In this document: positions 17,115 to 25,493 of the stretch, piece by piece | How positions within the stretch are numbered: position 1 is the stretch's first letter | Layout of the letters: each line of letters starts with the position of its first letter | Assembly: GCA_945865525.1 (NCBI GenBank) | Contig: CAMBDY010000015.1 | Span: forward strand, 1-52,397 | DNA from: Nitrospira lenta | GTDB taxonomy: Bacteria > Nitrospirota > Nitrospiria > Nitrospirales > Nitrospiraceae | Direction of reading: 5' to 3' | DNA: 52,397 nucleotides | Made by a program: the position numbers and the translations under genes | The notes under the pieces: model-generated | What the model saw: the letters and a program-made list of their open reading frames with translations, nothing else | The model's database searches: none | What the model was told of the DNA's origin: nothing

Positions 17115-18593
17115 ATGCGATCTTTGCGTACGCTTGAAGAGTTGTCGCTCGACAACACCTATGCCCGCTTGCCGGAGGCCTTTTACTCCAAGCTGCAACC
17201 CACTCCATTTTCATCGCCTACCTATCTCATCAGTTTCAATCCCGCAGCAGCCGAATTGATCGATCTCGATCCGGCGCAGGCGGCGCGTCCGGAATTCGCC
17301 GGAGTCTTCGGCGGGAGCATGCTTGCGCCGGGGATGGAGCCGCTGGCGATGCTCTACTCTGGTCATCAGTTTGGAGTCTATGTGTCGCAGCTCGGCGATG
17401 GCCGCGCTATTCTTTTGGGAGAAGCGCGGAACGAACGAGGTGAGAAATGGGATTTGCAGCTCAAGGGAGCCGGCCGTACGCCCTTTTCGCGGGAAGGAGA
17501 CGGCCGCGCGGTGTTGCGTTCAACCATCCGGGAATATCTCTGCAGCGAGGCGATGCACGGGCTTGGGATCCCGACGACGCGGGCGCTCTGCATTGTCGGA
17601 AGCGACGATCAAGTATATCGCGAACAGGTGGAGACGGGTGCGATCGTGCTACGTATGGCGCCCTCGCACGTACGGTTTGGTTCGTTCGAAATTTTCTACT
17701 ACCGGAAGCAGTATGAGCAGCTCAAAGTATTGGCTGACTATGTGATAGGGCAGCACTATCCTCATCTGGTCGAGGCGGCAGACAAGTATGCACGGTTCTT
17801 TTCCGAGGTGATGGCGCGAACCGCCAGACTCATCGCGCAATGGCAGGCTGTCGGCTGGTCCCACGGGGTTATGAATACTGATAATATGTCGATTCTTGGC
17901 ATTACCCTCGACTACGGTCCGTTCGGCTTCATGGACGACTACGATCCCGGCTTCATCTGCAACCACTCCGACCACAGCGGCCGCTATGCCTTCAATCAAC
18001 AGCCCTACATCGGGCTTTGGAATCTCAGTTGTCTGGCGCAGGCGCTGCTTCCGCTGGCCGAAAAGGACGAGCTGAAAGGGGCGCTTGATCGCTATACCCC
18101 TATGTGCGAGGGCCGGTATATAGAATTGATGAGAGCCAAGTGCGGGCTGATTGAGACGAAGGAAGAGGATGCATTGCTGATCCAAGATCTTTTGGCCCTC
18201 ATGCATCAGCACCATGTGGATTACACCATTTTCTTTCGAACCTTGAGTACCTTTCAAACCGGAAGCGCCTCATTGAACGAGCCGCTGCGCAATTTTTTCC
18301 TGGACCGTGGAGCCTTTGATCAATGGGCCGTTCGGTATGAGGCCCGGTTGCGCGAAGAAGGGAGCCGGGACGAGGAGCGCGCGGTCCGCATGAATCGCGT
18401 CAATCCCAAGTATGTGCTCCGCAACTATCTGGCACAGACTGCCATTGAGAGGGCACAGCAGAAAGATTTTTCAGAGGTTGACCGAGTGCTCGCCCTGTTG
18501 CGCAATCCCTATAGCGAGCAGTCAGGCATGGAGACCTACGCGGCGGCGCCTCCCAACTGGGGCAAACATCTTTCGGTCAGTTGCTCGTCGTAA
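17115..18593 (+). CDS. selO: Protein adenylyltransferase SelO (YdiU family)
   Basis: A SelO-type pseudokinase that transfers AMP to Ser/Thr/Tyr of target proteins. The conserved start MRSLRTLEELSLDNTYARLP sets the likely ATG at 17115, although AGAGGG directly abuts it; upstream in-frame starts (17100, 17079, 16983) cannot be excluded. Signatures are YSGHQFGVYVSQLGDGRA, GRTPFSREGDGRAVLRS and GVMNTDNMSILGITLDYGPFGF, which carries the metal-binding DYGP. The C-terminus ends SVSCSS, the Cys equivalent of the selenocysteine tail. Length 492 is normal. Its stop overlaps the next start (TAATG), so it is coupled to an esterase gene. Confidence 0.92.
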   Translation: MRSLRTLEELSLDNTYARLPEAFYSKLQPTPFSSPTYLISFNPAAAELIDLDPAQAARPEFAGVFGGSMLAPGMEPLAMLYSGHQFGVYVSQLGDGRAILLGEARNERGEKWDLQLKGAGRTPFSREGDGRAVLRSTIREYLCSEAMHGLGIPTTRALCIVGSDDQVYREQVETGAIVLRMAPSHVRFGSFEIFYYRKQYEQLKVLADYVIGQHYPHLVEAADKYARFFSEVMARTARLIAQWQAVGWSHGVMNTDNMSILGITLDYGPFGFMDDYDPGFICNHSDHSGRYAFNQQPYIGLWNLSCLAQALLPLAEKDELKGALDRYTPMCEGRYIELMRAKCGLIETKEEDALLIQDLLALMHQHHVDYTIFFRTLSTFQTGSASLNEPLRNFFLDRGAFDQWAVRYEARLREEGSRDEERAVRMNRVNPKYVLRNYLAQTAIERAQQKDFSEVDRVLALLRNPYSEQSGMETYAAAPPNWGKHLSVSCSS

Positions 18594-19312
18594 TGTCTAT
18601 GCGAGAAGAACATCTAGGCGGTCTACGGATACGGGTCATGGGTGGCACAGACGGTAAGGGTGGTGGTCGTGGCCCTCTCGTTGTGCTTCTGCATGGATTC
18701 GGTGCGCCGGGTGACGATCTGACGTCGCTGGTCGATGTCTTAACTGTGCCGGCTGGCACAAGGTTTATCTTTCCGGAAGGTCCGCTTGCATTGAGTTTTG
18801 GGCCGGGGAATGCACGGGCCTGGTGGATCATCGACATGGCTCGTATTGCCGCTGATCGAGCAGCAGGCAGACCGCGCGATCTTTCGCAAGACATTCCCAA
18901 GGGCCTCGCCCCTGCGCGGGAGTCCCTGCTGGCCTTCCTTAAGGAAGTTGAGCGGGCGTTTAACGCGGGCCCGCACAAGACGATCCTTGGAGGATTTTCC
19001 CAAGGTGCGATGCTTTCATGTGATCTGATGCTCAGAACGACACAGCCCTATGCGGGGCTGGTCCAACTGTCCGGTACGCTTCTGGCGAAACGGGAATGGG
19101 CGCCGTTGCTTCCCGGGCGCAAAGGGCTGCCAGTTTTTCAAAGTCATGGGCAGCAAGACGAAATTCTGTCCTATACAGGCGCGGAAGGGTTGCGAGACGC
19201 GTTGCTCCACGCGGGACTTTTGGTTGAGTGGCACAGTTTTCGTGGCGGCCATGAGATCCCACGAGTGGTACTTCAGCGGCTGGGGCTCTTCATCACTAAG
19301 ACGCTTGGGTAG
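18593..19312 (+). CDS. Phospholipase/carboxylesterase-family alpha/beta hydrolase
   Basis: A 239-residue serine hydrolase. The order is LHGFGAPGDD near the N-terminus (oxyanion region), the nucleophile elbow GGFSQGAM (GxSxG), an acid in SHGQQDEIL and the catalytic histidine in RGGHEIP. This layout matches the family containing YpfH and acyl-protein thioesterases. Its ATG overlaps the selO stop codon as TAATG, implying translational coupling. The substrate is unknown. An in-frame upstream start at 18581 is less likely. Confidence 0.88.
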   Translation: MSMREEHLGGLRIRVMGGTDGKGGGRGPLVVLLHGFGAPGDDLTSLVDVLTVPAGTRFIFPEGPLALSFGPGNARAWWIIDMARIAADRAAGRPRDLSQDIPKGLAPARESLLAFLKEVERAFNAGPHKTILGGFSQGAMLSCDLMLRTTQPYAGLVQLSGTLLAKREWAPLLPGRKGLPVFQSHGQQDEILSYTGAEGLRDALLHAGLLVEWHSFRGGHEIPRVVLQRLGLFITKTLG

Positions 19313-19321
19313 GAGAGTGGC

Positions 19322-19489
19322 ATGCTGGTATTAATTCACAAAAAATGTGGCGGACCGGCGATTGACGATTCGTCAATCGGTGAAATCTGCGCTATTCCCA
19401 TCAATCAGTTTCCTTTTCATTGTTTTAGCTGTCTCGAGGAAGTCGACGATGAATCGGAAGTCCGATTCTCCCAGGAGATGGGCATCTGA
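19322..19489 (+). CDS. Small cysteine-rich, zinc-ribbon-like protein (55 aa)
   Basis: A 55-residue gene starting MLVLIHKKCGGPAIDDSS and ending EMGI. It has cysteines in HKKCGG, EICAIP and FHCFSCLEE, the last forming a CxxC pair next to histidine. This suggests a single zinc ribbon. TAGGAG lies about seven bases before the ATG, and the gene begins nine bases after the esterase stop, so it looks like the third gene of a selO operon. It is too short for ordinary length cut-offs. Function is unknown; nucleic-acid or protein binding is possible. Confidence 0.65.
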   Translation: MLVLIHKKCGGPAIDDSSIGEICAIPINQFPFHCFSCLEEVDDESEVRFSQEMGI

Positions 19490-19549
19490 TCGGTAGGCGG
19501 CCTCGCCTCTTTGCGCGGCTCGCAGAAAAGAATAGGCAAGAGCTGATTG

Positions 19550-20299
19550 CTAGTTGAGAACAGGAGTTGTGGCTTGGTCGGTCACGGACTTTCCCGCTGC
19601 CGCCCGAGCCAGTAAGGCTTTCAAGCCCGCCGCCCGAGGATTTCTCACAGCTTGTTTTATGAGAATGTCAGTCGGTCTGACCTCTTTGCCGTAGTAGTTC
19701 TGATTCCACTCGTCCCGCGTGGCGATGACGGCTCCTTCCAGCGAGACCCCGCCGAATAAGCCTTTTGCCCTAGCGAACGTGAGTAAGTCCGCACTTAAGT
19801 TTATCGCGGTAGCGCCTCCGATCCCAGCGCCGAGTGGTCCGACGGCGACGGAGACGTCGCCGCCTAGCTTAAGCGTACTGGTCAAGAGAGACTCAACACC
19901 ACGTTGTGACATTACGAGCAGAACCACCTCTGAAGCTTGTGCGCCGAATTGAAATCCGACACTGCCAGCCCCCATAGAGTAGAAGGCTGGATCGCTCCAT
20001 TCACCGGTCTTGCTGTCTTTCACGAGGAACACGCCGCTGCCCCCTTCGCCTCCGATAAAGAAGGCAGCTTTGAGCAGTTGCGGGACAATAAATATTCCCC
20101 TCGCTTCCGGCATATAGTCGCGGAACCAGCCCATATTCGAGTCGGCCAGGAACGCATTTAGCGTCATGCGAGACTTTTCCACTAGGTCATTTTCTTCGGT
20201 GTCTTCGGCAGAGGAAATAGAGGGCTGCCCCAGGATCAGGAAGGTGAAGAGCGTAAGCGAGAGAGCCAGGGGAGCGATCCGCCGTACGAAGAAATCCAT
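19550..20299 (-). CDS. Exported SYLF-domain lipid-binding protein
   Basis: A 249-residue protein with a signal peptide ending near SISSAED. The SYLF (Ysc84) domain follows, with PEARGIFIVPQLLKAAFFIGGEGGSGV, the AFYSMGAGSVGFQFGAQ block and GLFGGVSLEG near the end. SYLF domains bind lipids or membranes, and this one is predicted to be periplasmic. It is divergent from ettA, with a palindrome (20328-20342) just upstream of its start. The C-terminal 30 residues are outside the domain. The cellular role is not known. Confidence 0.88.
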   Translation of the reverse strand: MDFFVRRIAPLALSLTLFTFLILGQPSISSAEDTEENDLVEKSRMTLNAFLADSNMGWFRDYMPEARGIFIVPQLLKAAFFIGGEGGSGVFLVKDSKTGEWSDPAFYSMGAGSVGFQFGAQASEVVLLVMSQRGVESLLTSTLKLGGDVSVAVGPLGAGIGGATAINLSADLLTFARAKGLFGGVSLEGAVIATRDEWNQNYYGKEVRPTDILIKQAVRNPRAAGLKALLARAAAGKSVTDQATTPVLN

Positions 20300-20327
20300 G
20301 GTCGGTCCTCATAAGTTAGATAGGCTC

Positions 20328-20342
20328 TACGCAACTTGCGTA
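20328..20342. promoter_or_regulatory. Perfect 7-1-7 palindrome upstream of the SYLF gene
   Basis: TACGCAA, C, TTGCGTA is a perfect inverted repeat with a single central base, 29 bp upstream of the SYLF start codon in the gap between divergent SYLF and ettA genes. The position fits a repressor operator for the SYLF gene. The binding protein is unknown. Confidence 0.4.
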
Positions 20343-20515
20343 ATTGTGCTCTCAGGCCTTGCGGGATGCAACTACGAAGAAGCTGGCCGGTCAGTCACCG
20401 CGTAGCAACACACGCGCCACCTCTGCTGTAGCGCGGTTGTGGTCGAAAATGGTTGTCTGATAAGCTGGCGGCTTCATGCCGTTGAACCGTAATGATGAGG
20501 AGGGTGGCAGGACTC

Positions 20516-22198
20516 ATGGCGACCACGAACGATAAACAAGTCATTTTCTCTCTGGTTAATGTCGGCAAGATCTATCCGCCGAAAAAGCAGGTGTTGCGCG
20601 AGATTTTTCTGGGATTTTATTATGGTGCGAAGATCGGCGTCTTGGGCCTCAACGGCTCGGGCAAGAGTTCGTTGCTTCGGATCATTGCCGGGACCGATCC
20701 GAACTACACAGGAGAGATTACACGCTCGAAGGGCTACAGCGTCGGTTTGCTGGAGCAAGAACCGCAGCTCGACGCGGATAAGACCGTCAAAGAAATCGTC
20801 GAAGAAGGAAAGAAAGAACTCGTGGCCATGTTGCGGGAATACGACATGGTCAGCAATAAGATGGGCGACGCCACGCCCGATGAAATGGAAAAACTGATCG
20901 AAAAGCAGGCCCAGCTCCAGGAAAAAATCGAAGCGGAGAATGGCTGGGAATTGGATAATGTGCTGGAGTTGGCTATGGACGCCCTCCGTTGTCCACCAGC
21001 CGACGCCAAGATTGGGGTGCTCTCCGGAGGCGAAAAGCGCCGGGTGGCTCTTTGCCGCCTGATGATTCAGGAGCCGGACATCCTCTTGCTCGACGAGCCG
21101 ACAAACCATCTGGATGCCGAGTCCGTGCAATGGCTCGAACAACATCTACAGCAATATAAAGGCACGGTTATCGCCGTCACCCACGACCGCTATTTCCTCG
21201 ACAACGTGGCAGGCTGGATTCTTGAGCTTGATCGCGGTCATGGCATTCCTTTCCAGGGGAACTACACCGCTTGGCTGGAGCAGAAGCAGGTGCGGCTGGA
21301 AAAAGAAGAAAAAGCTGAATCGAAACGCCGCAAGTCCCTGGAGCATGAGTTGGAATGGATCCGTATGTCGCCGAAGGGCCGTCAGTCGAAGGGCAAGGCG
21401 CGGCTTAACCGCTATGAAGAATTGGTCAACCAGAAACAGGAAGAGCAAGCCGCTGATCTGGAAATCTATATTCCGCCTGGTCCGCGGCTGGGCGACGTGG
21501 TCGTCGAGGCTAAGGGCCTTAGTAAGGCCTATGGGGACAAGGTTCTCTACGAAAATGTGAGCTTCAGCCTCCCGAAGGGCGGGATTGTCGGAGTGATCGG
21601 TCCGAACGGAGCCGGCAAAACGACGATGTTCCGCATGATTACCGGGAGCGAGAAGCCTGATACGGGCACAATCAAGATCGGCGAGACGGTCAAACTGGGC
21701 TATGTAGACCAGGATCGTAGCTTGCATCCTGAAAAGTCCGTCTACGACGTGATCTCCGAGGGACAAGACACCATCATGCTTGGCAAGGCAGAAGTGAATG
21801 CCAGAGCCTATTGCGCCCGGTTCAATTTCGCGGGCACCGACCAGCAGAAGAAGGTGAAGGATATCTCCGGCGGTGAGCGCAATCGGGTGCACCTGGCTCG
21901 CATGTTGAAAGAGGGGGCGAATCTGATCATCCTCGACGAGCCGACCAATGATCTCGATATCAATACGTTACGGGCGCTGGAAGAGGGGTTGGAAAATTTT
22001 GCCGGCTGCGCCGTCATCAGCAGTCACGACCGCTGGTTTCTCGACCGCGTCGCGACCCATATTATGGCGTTCGAAGGCGACAGCAAAGTAGTATGGTTTG
22101 AAGGTAACTATAGCGAATACGACACGGACCGGAAGAAGCGGTTGGGCAAAGAGGCCGATCAACCGCACCGTATTCGCTATCGCAAGCTGACGCGCTAG
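20516..22198 (+). CDS. ettA: Energy-dependent translational throttle ABC-F protein EttA
   Basis: A 560-residue ABC-F ATPase that binds the ribosomal E site and gates the first elongation step according to the ATP/ADP ratio. Two nucleotide-binding domains are clear: Walker [10 protein letters not shown] and signature [13 protein letters not shown] first, then GPNGAGKTT and [14 protein letters not shown]. Walker B motifs are [11 protein letters not shown] and [12 protein letters not shown]. The arm and linker lie around residues 240-300, with a charged helix [17 protein letters not shown]. There are no membrane segments. The ATG at 20516 (MATTNDKQ) is the family-like start, with an AGGAGGG further upstream. 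The RmlD-like gene follows 14 bp later. Confidence 0.96.
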   Translation: MATTNDKQVIFSLVNVGKIYPPKKQVLREIFLGFYYGAKIGVLGLNGSGKSSLLRIIAGTDPNYTGEITRSKGYSVGLLEQEPQLDADKTVKEIVEEGKKELVAMLREYDMVSNKMGDATPDEMEKLIEKQAQLQEKIEAENGWELDNVLELAMDALRCPPADAKIGVLSGGEKRRVALCRLMIQEPDILLLDEPTNHLDAESVQWLEQHLQQYKGTVIAVTHDRYFLDNVAGWILELDRGHGIPFQGNYTAWLEQKQVRLEKEEKAESKRRKSLEHELEWIRMSPKGRQSKGKARLNRYEELVNQKQEEQAADLEIYIPPGPRLGDVVVEAKGLSKAYGDKVLYENVSFSLPKGGIVGVIGPNGAGKTTMFRMITGSEKPDTGTIKIGETVKLGYVDQDRSLHPEKSVYDVISEGQDTIMLGKAEVNARAYCARFNFAGTDQQKKVKDISGGERNRVHLARMLKEGANLIILDEPTNDLDINTLRALEEGLENFAGCAVISSHDRWFLDRVATHIMAFEGDSKVVWFEGNYSEYDTDRKKRLGKEADQPHRIRYRKLTR

Positions 22199-22212
22199 TC
22201 CGCATATTTTTT

Positions 22213-23088
22213 ATGGCACCGCTCGCCCTCATCACCGGTGCGGCAGGACTCATCGGTCATTACCTCGTCAAGACGGCGCCTCGCTGGGCGCCTCGTTGGG
22301 AGGTGCGAGGTCTCACCAGGCAGGATGTGGAGCTGACCGATGTAGCGGCGGTGCGCAGTTTCTGGCGAAACCTGCAACCCCAGGCTGTCATCCACTGTGC
22401 TTCACAGAGCCGGCCTGGATCTTGTCAGCAGGACCCGATCCTGGCGCGCCGCATCAACGTGGAGGCTACAGTTCTCCTCGCAGAACTCTCGTCGGACATT
22501 CCCTTTCTTTTCTTATCCAGTGAGCAGGTTTTTGACGGGTCCAAGGGGTGGTACGTCGAAACCGATCCGGTGAATCCTCTGAACGTGTACGGTGAGACTA
22601 AGGCAGAAGCTGAGCGGCTTGTCTTGCAAAACCCGCAACATGGCGTGATTCGAGTGGGGCTGAACGCCGGCTTTTCGCCGATCGGGGCGCGCAGTTTCGT
22701 CGAAGATATGAGGATCTCGGTAAAGAGCAGAAAACCGCTCACGCTGTTCACAGATGAGTTCCGTTGTCCCATGCCTGCTGGTATGACGGCGCGAGCCATC
22801 TGGGAATTGATCGAGGTGGATCGGCCCGGTCTCTATCATCTCGGAGGGGCGGATCGGCTCTCGCGCTGGGAAATTGGACAGGCTCTGATTCCCTGGTACC
22901 AGGAACTGACGGGGCAGATGCAGCCCGGCTCCGTGAAGTCCTCCACCGGTGCACCTCGGCCTCCCGACCTGTCGATGCGTTGCGACAAGCTTCAGGCTCT
23001 TCTGTCGTTCCCCTTGTTGGGATTTCGCCCATGGCTGGCTGGACGTACGAGTGGCGCTATCGATCTATGGGATTACGAATCTCCATGA
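22213..23088 (+). CDS. RmlD-like NAD(P)-dependent sugar reductase / epimerase (SDR)
   Basis: A 291-residue extended short-chain dehydrogenase. The Rossmann glycine motif GAAGLIG is at residues 9-15, and the active-site YxxxK lies in NVYGETKAEAE. The pattern HCASQSRPGSCQQDP and the SSEQVFDG block match dTDP-4-dehydrorhamnose reductases (RmlD). No other rmlABC gene is nearby, so a role in dTDP-rhamnose synthesis is unproven. The stop overlaps the next start as ATGA, suggesting coupling to the DUF1295 membrane protein. Confidence 0.8.
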   Translation: MAPLALITGAAGLIGHYLVKTAPRWAPRWEVRGLTRQDVELTDVAAVRSFWRNLQPQAVIHCASQSRPGSCQQDPILARRINVEATVLLAELSSDIPFLFLSSEQVFDGSKGWYVETDPVNPLNVYGETKAEAERLVLQNPQHGVIRVGLNAGFSPIGARSFVEDMRISVKSRKPLTLFTDEFRCPMPAGMTARAIWELIEVDRPGLYHLGGADRLSRWEIGQALIPWYQELTGQMQPGSVKSSTGAPRPPDLSMRCDKLQALLSFPLLGFRPWLAGRTSGAIDLWDYESP

Positions 23089-23894
23089 CCACCCTCGATC
23101 CCCTTACGGCGCTTGTGTTGGTATATGGGGTGATGGCTTGCGTGATGTTGGTCCTGTGGCTGGTGGATCGTTGGATACACAATGCTTCGATTGCAGATGT
23201 GGGCTGGTGCGCTGGCCTAGTGGGCGCGGTGGCTTGGTATGGCTGGAGCACGACGGGCGATCTTGAACGGAAGATCCTGCTTTTTTCGATGGCCGCTCTC
23301 TATGGTGGGAGGTTGGGGCTTTACATCCTACTGAATCGTGTGATCGGCAAGGAAGAGGATGCGCGTTACCAGCAGCTCCGCCATGAGTGGGGTTCGTTAG
23401 AATCGATTAGGCTGTTCGCGTATTTTCAGTTGCAGGCTGTTGCGGTGACGCTTTTTTCTTTGCCTTTTCTTGTGCTCATGCAAAACGTTATTCCTCCTTT
23501 CAGCCTCTGGGAGCTGGCGGGGTTTCTTCTCTGGTTCGTTGCCGTGATAGGCGAAGGATTTGCCGATTGGCAGCTTGCGCAGTTTCGCTCCAAATCTTGG
23601 AATCGAGACCGGGTCTGTCGAGAGGGGCTCTGGTTTTATTCACGTCATCCCAATTATTTCTTCGAATGGCTGCACTGGTGGGCCTATGTTGTCATGGCAG
23701 TTGGTGCGTCCGGTTGGCTGCTCACCTGGGTCGGGCCCGTGGTGATGGGCTGGGCTTTGCTGAAAGCGACGGGGATTCCCCTGGCAGAAGTGCAGGCACT
23801 GCGAAGCCGTGGCGAGGAATATCGGATTTATCAGCAGACGACAAACCGGTTCATTCCCTGGTGGCCGAAACGCTGGCCTATTAAGCGGGGGTAA
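23085..23894 (+). CDS. DUF1295 (steroid 5-alpha-reductase-like) membrane protein
   Basis: A 269-residue protein with about seven hydrophobic segments. The C-terminal signature CREGLWFYSRHPNYFFEWLHWW, followed by a late R-x-x-Y element, is that of DUF1295/isoprenylcysteine-methyltransferase-like membrane enzymes. The RHPNYF block is the conserved cofactor-binding part. The ATG at 23085 overlaps the preceding stop (ATGA); an in-frame ATG at 23067 is an alternative. The substrate is unknown, probably a lipid or isoprenoid. Confidence 0.85.
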   Translation: MTTLDPLTALVLVYGVMACVMLVLWLVDRWIHNASIADVGWCAGLVGAVAWYGWSTTGDLERKILLFSMAALYGGRLGLYILLNRVIGKEEDARYQQLRHEWGSLESIRLFAYFQLQAVAVTLFSLPFLVLMQNVIPPFSLWELAGFLLWFVAVIGEGFADWQLAQFRSKSWNRDRVCREGLWFYSRHPNYFFEWLHWWAYVVMAVGASGWLLTWVGPVVMGWALLKATGIPLAEVQALRSRGEEYRIYQQTTNRFIPWWPKRWPIKRG

Positions 23895-24035
23895 GAGCGG
23901 CAAGCCACGCTCGCGCCGTTTCCGCTTCTGTGCTAGCTGGATGGAGCCGGACCACTGTAGGGAATGAGGCCGGTAAAGCCAAGTTCCTGGCTGGTCAGTT
24001 GAACGGAATTCTTGCCTCTGGCAGGATGTAGTGCC

Positions 24036-25493
24036 ATGCCCACTCCCAATAAAGATGAATTGGCCGAATTGGTCTTGAAGCGTATCACCGCTTCCGGCGC
24101 CGAGTATGGCGATATCCGATTCCTTGACAGCACGATTCAGACCGTCAACGGTGAAGATCGCCGCATCGATTCCATTCGAGATCAACAGGACAGAGGGTTC
24201 GGAATTCGTGTGCTCTATCACGGAGCCTGGGGCTTCGCAGCCAGTTCGGTGGTGTCGCTGGAAGAAGCGCCACGTGTGGCCGATTTGGCGATCGAAATTG
24301 CGAAGGGCTCGGCTTCTCTGGCGATCGAAAAAGTGACGCTTGCCGATGAGCCAGTTCATCGCGAGCGGATCGTCACACCGAATCGGATTGATCCATTTGC
24401 TGTCCCACTCGAACAGAAAACCTCGTTGCTGCTTGAGACGATGGAGTTCGTCCACCGGCAAGCTGGAGTCGTGCGGAGCAGCGCGAGTCTCTGGGCCCGC
24501 CGAGACCAGAAATTGTTCGTCTCGACCGAAGGGTCGCGTCTGGAGTTTGATCTCCTAGCTGTGGGCGGAAATTTCGATGCAACAGCAGTTCACGAGGGGC
24601 GTTTCGCGTCGCGGACGTTTAATACGCCATATCTTCGAATGGGCTATGAATTGATCGAGGAGGCTGATTTTCTGACTAAGGCTCCGCGCATCGCTGCGCA
24701 GGCGGTTGAGAAGGTGCAGGCCCCCACCATCGCGCCGGGCCGATACGATTTGGTGCTCGACCCGGAACATCTGTCTCTTACCATGCATGAATCCTGCGGC
24801 CACCCAAGCGAGCTCGATCGAGCGCTGGGCTACGAGGCGAACTACGCTGGCACCAGCTTCCTGACAACCGATAAACGAGGAACCTTTCGCTATGGTTCCC
24901 CACATGTGAGTCTCGTGGCCGACAACTGTGAACCGGAAACCCTTGCTGCGACCCGCTACGATGACGATGGTGTGGCCTGCCAGAAATGGGACATTGTACG
25001 CGAGGGAATCTTCGTTGGCTATTGTACAAACCGCGAGGTGGCCCCGAACATCGGTGAGATCCGTTCGCGTGGTTCTAACAGGGCAGACGGCTGGGGGAGC
25101 GTACCGATGGTACGCATCGCCAACATTGGCCTAGAGCCGGGTACGGCCACCCTCAATGAGCTACTGGCCGGTGTGAAGCGGGGTATTTACATCGAAGGCC
25201 ATGGGTCCTATAGCATCGATCAGCGCCGCTATAACTTTCAGTTTGGCGGCGATGCCTTCTGGTTGATCGAGAACGGGAAGCGGACACACATGATCCGCGA
25301 CGTCATCTATCATGGAATTACACCAGAGTTCTGGAATAGTTGCGACGGAGTCGCTGACCGGTCGCATCGCTGCCGGTATGGGTTCATCACCTGCGGTAAG
25401 GGTCAGCCTGGCCAATCGGGCTGGATGACCCACCCGGCTTCTCATGCGCGGTTCCGCAACGTGAGTGTCATCGGAGGGCAGGCTGGATCATGA
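24036..25493 (+). CDS. tldD: Metalloprotease TldD
   Basis: The catalytic subunit of the TldD/TldE heterodimeric protease, which degrades or matures peptides; E. coli TldD/E trims microcin B17 and degrades CcdA. The zinc motif HExxxH is H251-ESCG-H256, in LTMHESCGHPSELDRALGYE. The downstream block RGSNRADGWGSVPMVR is part of the family C-terminal domain. The ATG at 24036 (MPTPNKDELAEL) is preferred to 24012. At 485 residues it is normal length. The stop overlaps tldE by ATGA. No peptide-precursor gene is visible nearby. Confidence 0.93.
   Translation: MPTPNKDELAELVLKRITASGAEYGDIRFLDSTIQTVNGEDRRIDSIRDQQDRGFGIRVLYHGAWGFAASSVVSLEEAPRVADLAIEIAKGSASLAIEKVTLADEPVHRERIVTPNRIDPFAVPLEQKTSLLLETMEFVHRQAGVVRSSASLWARRDQKLFVSTEGSRLEFDLLAVGGNFDATAVHEGRFASRTFNTPYLRMGYELIEEADFLTKAPRIAAQAVEKVQAPTIAPGRYDLVLDPEHLSLTMHESCGHPSELDRALGYEANYAGTSFLTTDKRGTFRYGSPHVSLVADNCEPETLAATRYDDDGVACQKWDIVREGIFVGYCTNREVAPNIGEIRSRGSNRADGWGSVPMVRIANIGLEPGTATLNELLAGVKRGIYIEGHGSYSIDQRRYNFQFGGDAFWLIENGKRTHMIRDVIYHGITPEFWNSCDGVADRSHRCRYGFITCGKGQPGQSGWMTHPASHARFRNVSVIGGQAGS

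Noticed and set aside
16441-17214. 257-codon open frame on the minus strand between dab and selO
   Set aside because: It overlaps both flanking gene starts, has no recognisable domain, and its composition (many R, P, S, C, H) looks like a chance frame.
20474-21145. 223-codon minus-strand frame opposite ettA
   Set aside because: Shadow of a strongly conserved ABC-F gene.
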